This document shows positions 34,525 to 38,840 of a DNA stretch of 38,840 nt, piece after piece. The position numbers were made by a program, and so were the translations under genes. Every line of letters begins with the position of its first letter. Position 1 is the stretch's first letter. Source of the stretch: Actinomycetota bacterium (lineage in GTDB: Bacteria; Actinomycetota; CALGFH01); NCBI GenBank assembly GCA_036280995.1, contig DASUPQ010000494.1:1-38840 (forward strand), written 5' to 3'. The notes beneath the pieces are model-generated. The model made no database searches, was not told the origin of the DNA, and saw nothing but the letters and a program-made list of their open reading frames with translations.

Positions 34525-35828
34525 AGCCGGTGGGCCTGGGCGGTGATGTCCTCGGGCTCCTCCGGCGGCGACAGCCGGTGGATCCGGACCCGGCCGATGC
34601 GCCGGCCCTGGACCCGCTCGGCCCGCAGGCGCAGCCCCTGGAACTCGACCTCCTGGCCCTCCCGCGGCACCCCGCCGACCAGGTTGAACAGCAGGCCGCC
34701 GATCGAGTCCCACTCGGTCGAGGGCAGCTCCACGTCGAGCAGCTCGTTGACCTCGTCGATGCCGAGGCGGGCGTTGACCCGGTAGTCGCCGTCGGGCAGC
34801 GGCTCGACGTTGGGCTCCTCCCGGTCGTACTCGTCGGTGATCTCCCCGACGATCTCCTCCAGCAGGTCCTCCAGGGTGACCAGGCCGGAGGTGCCCCCGT
34901 ACTCGTCGATCACGATCACCATGTGGCTCTTGTTCCGGCGCATCTCGCGCAGGCACTCGGCGGCCCGCATCGACTCGGGCATGAACGGGGCCTGGCGCAG
35001 GATGTCGGCCAGGGGCTTGTCGGCCTGGCCGTCGTGGAGGCGGCGGAGCACGTCCTTGGCGTAGGCCAGGCCGACCACCTCGTCGATGGTGCCGTCGTAG
35101 ACGGGGATGCGCGAGAAGCCGGAGCGCAGGATCAGCTCCAGCACCTCCTGGAGCGCGGTCTGGAGGGGGACGGCCACCATGTCCGGCCGGGGCACCATGA
35201 CCTCGCGGAGGATGGTGTCGCCGAACTCGAAGACCGAGTGGATCATCTCCCGCTCTTCCTCTTCGATGACGTCGTCGCGCTCGGCCTCGTCGACCATCGC
35301 CTTGATCTCGTCCTCGGACACGAACGGCCCGCTCTTCAGGCCCTTGCCGGGGGTGACCACGTTGCCGATGGCGATCAGCAGCCGGGTCAGCGGCCCCAGC
35401 CCGGGCAGGCGGGTGAGGAGGTACACGAACGGGGCCACGAACAGCGCCGCCCGGTCGGTGTGCTGGACGGCGTAGGTCTTGGGCGCGACCTCGGCGCAGA
35501 TGAAGGTGACGATCGTCATGACGGTGGCCGCGATGACCACCCCGAGGCCGCCCCCGACGACCCGGTCCATCACCGAGGTGAACAGGGCGGTGGCGAAGAA
35601 CTGGACCACCAGGACCAGCAGCAGGACCAGGTTGAGGAAGCGGGCCGGCTGCTCGACCAGGGCCAGCAGCTGGGTGGAGCCGCGGCGCTGCTCCTCGTGC
35701 AGGTGCATGGCCCTGGCCCGGCTCATGCGGGTCAGGCCGGTCTCGGCCGCGGCCAGGAAGGCGGCCACGGCGGTCAGGGCGACCACCGCCAGCAGGCTCC
35801 AGATGTCGGTGGCGGTGAGCGGGCTCAC
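34521..35828 (-). CDS. CNNM/CorC-HlyC family membrane protein with CBS domains (Mg/Co efflux-like)
   Basis: 435 residues, GTG at 35828 overlapping the ybeY stop (GTGA). N-terminal DUF21/CNNM region with three or four transmembrane segments (ALTAVAAFLAAAETGLTRMS, LNLVLLLVLVVQFFATALF, VIAATVMTIVTFICAEVAPK); the AETGLTRMS and FICAEVAPK motifs are hallmark. Then FVSEDEIKAMVDEAERDDVIEEEE, two CBS domains (VMVPRPDMVAVPLQT ... MVIVIDEYGGTSGLVTLEDL) and a C-terminal transporter-associated domain (DGDYRVNARLGIDEVNELL). Family members export Mg2+ or related ions under adenine-nucleotide control. A conserved neighbour of ybeY and era. Confidence 0.93.
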   Translation of the reverse strand: MSPLTATDIWSLLAVVALTAVAAFLAAAETGLTRMSRARAMHLHEEQRRGSTQLLALVEQPARFLNLVLLLVLVVQFFATALFTSVMDRVVGGGLGVVIAATVMTIVTFICAEVAPKTYAVQHTDRAALFVAPFVYLLTRLPGLGPLTRLLIAIGNVVTPGKGLKSGPFVSEDEIKAMVDEAERDDVIEEEEREMIHSVFEFGDTILREVMVPRPDMVAVPLQTALQEVLELILRSGFSRIPVYDGTIDEVVGLAYAKDVLRRLHDGQADKPLADILRQAPFMPESMRAAECLREMRRNKSHMVIVIDEYGGTSGLVTLEDLLEEIVGEITDEYDREEPNVEPLPDGDYRVNARLGIDEVNELLDVELPSTEWDSIGGLLFNLVGGVPREGQEVEFQGLRLRAERVQGRRIGRVRIHRLSPPEEPEDITAQAHRL

Positions 35829-36367
35829 GGCCGCTCACCGGCGCGCCAGCGTGCCAGCAGCTCGTTGGTGCGGGCCTGCATGGCCCGCTCCTCGTCGGGT
35901 TCGGCGTGGTCGAACCCGCACAGGTGGAGGAGGCCGTGCACGGTCAGCAGCTCCAGCTCGGCGGCCAGGCTCTGGCCGTTGCGGGTGGCCTGCTCGGCCG
36001 CGTACGCCGGGCAGAGCACGATGTCGCCCAGCAGCCAGGGCGCGTCGTCGTCATCCTCGTCGTCGGCGGCGTCCTCGTCGTCGGCGTCGCCCAGGCGGTC
36101 GGCCGCGAACCCGCGGGGCCCGGTCGGCCCCTCGGGCGGCCCCGACGCCGGCGAGGGCCCGTCGATCGGGAACGCCAGCACGTCGGTGGGCCGGTCCTCG
36201 CCCATGTAGCGCTCGTTGAGGTCGGTCATCACCGTGCGGTCCACCAGCAGCAGCGAGATCTCGGACTCCTCGACCCCTTCGGCGTCCATCACCAGACGGG
36301 CCAGCCGGGTCAGGGCCGGCTCGTCCACCCGATAGTCGGCCTGTTCGTTGGCCAGGAACACACTCAA
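35825..36367 (-). CDS. ybeY: Endoribonuclease YbeY (rRNA maturation)
   Basis: 180 residues. The start is the TTG at 36367, with GGGAGG 7 nt upstream; a GTG two codons later is too far from it. The Zn site is His144/His148/His154 in HGLLHLCGFDH, and LNERYMGEDRPTDVLAFPID is the family's second signature. It processes the 16S rRNA 3' end and takes part in ribosome quality control. Between PID (68-70) and GDIVLCP an insert of about 40 residues contains an acidic run (DADDEDAADDEDDDD, 94-108). The gene starts 73 nt after phoH. Confidence 0.95.
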   Translation of the reverse strand: MSVFLANEQADYRVDEPALTRLARLVMDAEGVEESEISLLLVDRTVMTDLNERYMGEDRPTDVLAFPIDGPSPASGPPEGPTGPRGFAADRLGDADDEDAADDEDDDDAPWLLGDIVLCPAYAAEQATRNGQSLAAELELLTVHGLLHLCGFDHAEPDEERAMQARTNELLARWRAGERP

Positions 36368-36440
36368 TCCCGGCCTCCCGGAACGGCGGTCATGTGTCCG
36401 GCGCCGCAGGCAGGGCGGGGATGCGGAGGTTCGGGGCCCA

Positions 36441-38492
36441 CTAGGACCTGGCCTCGTCGTAGCGCCGGTAGGCCTCGACGATGTCCTGCACGATCCTGTG
36501 CCTGACCACGTCCCTGCTCGAAAGGTACACGAACGCCAGGTCGTCGATCCCGGTCAGGATCTCCCGGACCACGTTCAGCCCCGAGTGCTGCCCTGACGGC
36601 AGGTCGATCTGGGTGATGTCCCCCGTCACCACCGCCTTGGAGTTGAACCCCAGCCGGGTCAGGAACATCTTCATCTGCTCCGGCGTGGTGTTCTGGGCCT
36701 CGTCCAGCACGATGAACGAGTCGTTGAGGGTGTTGTGGGTGACCAGGAAGTCGTCGGTCACGTACAGCGAGTCGGCCGCCGCCACCTGGATGCAGACCGT
36801 CTCCGTCTCGCCCGCGGGCTCGATCCGGTCGATGAAGCGCATCGGCCGCCCTCCCCCGGATCTGGAGTAGATCTCGCGCTTGCGCGCCAGCCGGAACGGC
36901 TCGATACCCGCGGGCAGGCGGATGTCCAGAATGTAGGCGTCCGAGCGGTGGTGCACATCGCGCCCGTTGGCATGTCCGGGGAGCCGCCCGTCGGCGGGTC
37001 GGGTTCGCCAGTAGGCGACGCCGCCAAGAGAGCGGACGAGGAACACGACGTCGTCTCGCAGCTGCGCTGACGTCGTCACGTACTGGACCCGACAGGTCCG
37101 CCGCTCCTGTGTCACCGGCCCGCCATCGGTATCCAAGAGCCCCTGAAGCACCGCCGAGCGGACGCTCGCGGAGTTGTAGAGGTAGGGCTCGGGCACAAAT
37201 TTGGTGGTGGATCGTGTTCCGACCAAACCAAGCTCTCGGAGTGCAACCGTGACCGGGTGGGCAACCTTCAGCCCCTGCCCGCCAGCCGTGTGGCGGAGGT
37301 AGTAGTCGAACCTGTTCCGATGACGTAGCTCGATGCCCTTGATGCTCTGTTCAAGCGCGACGATCAGCTCGGGGTCGGCGGTGGTGAAGCCCGTAAGCTT
37401 CGCCGAAAAGGAGCCGTCGCCCAGGAGGAGCCCGAGCGCGTACGGGTCCAGGGGAACCTCGCGGGGAAGAAACTCAACGGGCCGGCTGATGAGCGGCAGC
37501 TCGAAACGATGGTAGTGCGCCGCCCTGAGCTGCCCGATCATCTCGCGGGTCTCCAGCACGCGGAGGGGCTTGCCGCGCCGCCGGTCGTCGCGGGTGGCCA
37601 CGGCCCACAGGTGCTCCCCGCAGCACAATGTTGAGGCGCCGTCCTGTGCATGGACGCGGAAGACTTCTCTCCGGCCCTGAGGGTAGACGCCCAGCACCGG
37701 TGTAGGGAGCCCGTCCGAGCCGATCACGAGGTCGCCTACCGACAGGCTCCCGATCGGCCGGAAGCCGGACGGTGTCAGGACGCGACTCGAGTACGGTTGA
37801 CTCCTTCCCCGCATGTACGCCAGGGGGGCGACCTCGATGGTGCCGCGTTCCATCATGCGGCCGATCTGCTCGGCGTCGATCATCTCGTAGAGGGCGTCGT
37901 AGAGGGGCCGCAGGTAGGGGTCGATCTTCTCCGAGAGGGTGCCGGGGAGGAAGCCGAGCTTCTCGCCGGCCTCGACGGCCGGGCGGGTGAGGATCAGGCG
38001 GTTGACCTGCTTGGCCATGAGGGCCTGGACGGCCACGGCCATGGCCAGGTAGGTCTTGCCGGTGCCGGCGGGGCCGATGCCGAAGACGACGGTGTTCTTG
38101 CGGATGGCGTCGACGTACTTCTTCTGGCCGACCGTCTTGGGCTTGATGGAGCGGCCGCGGCTGGTCAGGACCGAGTCGCCGAAGACCACCGAGGGGCGGG
38201 CCGCGCCGTCGTCCCCGTCGCCGCGGATGATGTCGATCGAGCGGCCGACGGTGTCGGCGGTGAGGGCGTCGCCCCGCTCCAGGAGGGTGATGAGCTCCTC
38301 GAACAGGTGGGCGACCCGTTCGGCGTCGGCCTGCTCGCCGGTGATGGTGATCTCGTTGCCGCGGACGAACACGGTGCTCTCGAAGGCGGCCTCGATCAGC
38401 TTGAGCAGCTCGTCTCGGGTTCCAAGAAGGCTGACCATCGAGTGATCCCCGGGGACCAGCACCTTGACCTGGACCTGTGTTGGTTGCCGCAC
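36441..38492 (-). CDS. phoH: PhoH-like ATPase with an in-frame intein
   Basis: 683-residue precursor from the GTG at 38492 (GGAGGGG about 12 nt upstream); 326 residues remain after removing the intein, the normal PhoH length. An N-terminal KH-like domain ([27 protein letters not shown] in pieces, [12 protein letters not shown]) precedes the ATPase: Walker [12 protein letters not shown] with Lys146, [17 protein letters not shown], and after the intein Walker [10 protein letters not shown] (Asp597/Glu598) and [12 protein letters not shown]. PhoH proteins are RNA-linked ATPases; the partnership with YbeY downstream is conserved. The intein sits between [11 protein letters not shown] and TLNDSF, right at the strongly conserved Walker B approach, so splicing is required for activity. 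Confidence 0.96.
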   Translation of the reverse strand: MRQPTQVQVKVLVPGDHSMVSLLGTRDELLKLIEAAFESTVFVRGNEITITGEQADAERVAHLFEELITLLERGDALTADTVGRSIDIIRGDGDDGAARPSVVFGDSVLTSRGRSIKPKTVGQKKYVDAIRKNTVVFGIGPAGTGKTYLAMAVAVQALMAKQVNRLILTRPAVEAGEKLGFLPGTLSEKIDPYLRPLYDALYEMIDAEQIGRMMERGTIEVAPLAYMRGRSQPYSSRVLTPSGFRPIGSLSVGDLVIGSDGLPTPVLGVYPQGRREVFRVHAQDGASTLCCGEHLWAVATRDDRRRGKPLRVLETREMIGQLRAAHYHRFELPLISRPVEFLPREVPLDPYALGLLLGDGSFSAKLTGFTTADPELIVALEQSIKGIELRHRNRFDYYLRHTAGGQGLKVAHPVTVALRELGLVGTRSTTKFVPEPYLYNSASVRSAVLQGLLDTDGGPVTQERRTCRVQYVTTSAQLRDDVVFLVRSLGGVAYWRTRPADGRLPGHANGRDVHHRSDAYILDIRLPAGIEPFRLARKREIYSRSGGGRPMRFIDRIEPAGETETVCIQVAAADSLYVTDDFLVTHNTLNDSFIVLDEAQNTTPEQMKMFLTRLGFNSKAVVTGDITQIDLPSGQHSGLNVVREILTGIDDLAFVYLSSRDVVRHRIVQDIVEAYRRYDEARS
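36732..37802 (-). mobile_element. PhoH intein with LAGLIDADG homing endonuclease
   Basis: 357 codons. It begins with Ser ([18 protein letters not shown]), not the usual Cys, and ends His-Asn before Thr+1 (DDFLVTHN/T). Block B reads [11 protein letters not shown], with the Thr of TxxH replaced by Cys291 and His294 kept. Block F is [17 protein letters not shown]. The endonuclease has two LAGLIDADG motifs, [12 protein letters not shown] (Asp359) and [10 protein letters not shown] (Asp456), both acids kept, so it may still be active. Base composition is clearly lower in GC than the PhoH exteins, consistent with horizontal spread. Residue numbers are counted in the precursor. Confidence 0.95.
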
Positions 38493-38560
38493 GCTTGCCG
38501 TTTGCCCCTCCGTCTGGGGACGCTGGTATGGGCCGACCGGCGGTGGTCGGCGGATTCCCG

Positions 38561-38566
38561 AGTATA
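38561..38566 (-). promoter_or_regulatory. Candidate -10 box of the phoH operon
   Basis: TATACT on the - strand, about 68 nt before the phoH GTG, in a 172-bp gap that otherwise shows no recognised element. No consensus -35 box 16-18 bp upstream. It is the closest match to a -10 consensus in this gap. Confidence 0.38.
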
Positions 38567-38664
38567 GCGAGCCAGAGGGTGAGCGGTGCCGGATCGGCCT
38601 GCTCCGCGGCCGTACCGGGCCACCGGGGCCACGACCCGCGACAGCCGGCTGGTCCCCAGCCTGC

Positions 38665-38840
38665 CTAGAGGTGGGTGATCGGGACCGGATCGACCGGGTC
38701 GGCCAGGTCGAAGGCGAACACGCGGCTGTAGAAGTACAGCTCTGCCTCAAGCGCGCGGCGGATGTGGGCGGCCTGGCGGAAGCCGTGCTGCTCGCCGGGG
38801 AACGGCAGGTAGGCGTACGGGATGCCCTTGGCGTCGAGGG
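38665..38840 (-). CDS. S9-family (prolyl oligopeptidase-type) peptidase, C-terminal fragment
   Basis: The last 57 codons of a gene whose 5' part lies beyond the window. The residues read [20 protein letters not shown], then helix [19 protein letters not shown] and an acidic tail ending PITHL. GEQHGFR carries the catalytic His of the S9 alpha/beta-hydrolase domain (acylaminoacyl-peptidase/DPP-type), and the final helix [10 protein letters not shown] is typical. It is upstream of and codirectional with phoH, which starts 172 bp further on. Confidence 0.85.
   Translation of the reverse strand, partial: LDAKGIPYAYLPFPGEQHGFRQAAHIRRALEAELYFYSRVFAFDLADPVDPVPITHL

Noticed and set aside
38493-38750. 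The phoH frame stays open upstream of 38492
   Set aside because: The extra residues have no PhoH similarity and would cover the candidate promoter and the end of the S9 peptidase gene.

Overview
This is a very GC-rich, gene-dense stretch of chromosome. GTG and TTG starts are frequent, stop and start codons often overlap by 4 nt (GTGA, ATGA, TTGA), and typical actinobacterial families are present: an AfsR/SARP-like BTAD regulator, an AMIN-like domain protein, single-chain GlyRS, and the phoH-ybeY-corC-cdd-era block. It most likely comes from an actinomycete or a deep-branching Actinomycetota. The species cannot be told from the sequence alone.

Layout. 1-5.3 kb (mostly +): an anchored lipase cut at its start, a cytoplasmic-looking subtilase with a small partner protein resembling a free-standing subtilase propeptide, a coiled-coil protein on the - strand, then a VOC protein overlapping a prolidase-like amidohydrolase. 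5.3-11.3 kb (-): glyS, a class-IV PLP enzyme, an RseB/LolA-like anchored protein with an ABC-2 transporter, and a BI-1/YccA membrane protein, all close enough to be co-transcribed. 11.5-16.3 kb (-): deoC, an active aldehyde dehydrogenase and a catalytically stripped aldehyde dehydrogenase paralogue. A secreted metallophosphoesterase of lower GC sits between the two dehydrogenases. 16.3-19.3 kb: an AMIN-like secreted protein facing a - strand recO-uppS-GNAT run.

19.3-32.2 kb is the accessory part: an ABC-F ATPase with a 57-aa ORF just upstream, a divergent fusion of a cyclic-nucleotide-binding domain with a CoA-acylating aldehyde dehydrogenase, a PHP/CehA-type metallohydrolase, an SDR, then a - strand run of a BTAD/NB-ARC regulator, a GH15 trehalase-like enzyme and an M15 lipoprotein peptidase, with a SnoaL-like gene divergent from the regulator. 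32.2-38.5 kb (-) is the conserved housekeeping operon phoH-ybeY-corC-cdd-era-epimerase, nearly all translationally coupled. phoH carries a full-length 357-residue intein with a LAGLIDADG endonuclease. The window ends in the C-terminus of an S9 (prolyl-oligopeptidase-type) peptidase.

Functionally the window joins two conserved core modules (RNA/ribosome maturation: PhoH, YbeY, Era; and RecO, UppS, GlyRS) that lie close together in many Actinobacteria, as I recall, but are separated here by about 13 kb of accessory genes. No tRNA, rRNA, transposase or CRISPR array was seen. The observations most worth following are the cNMP-sensor/acylating-aldehyde-dehydrogenase fusion, the Ser1/Thr+1 PhoH intein, the subtilase/propeptide-like gene pair, and the metallophosphoesterase that splits the two aldehyde dehydrogenase genes.
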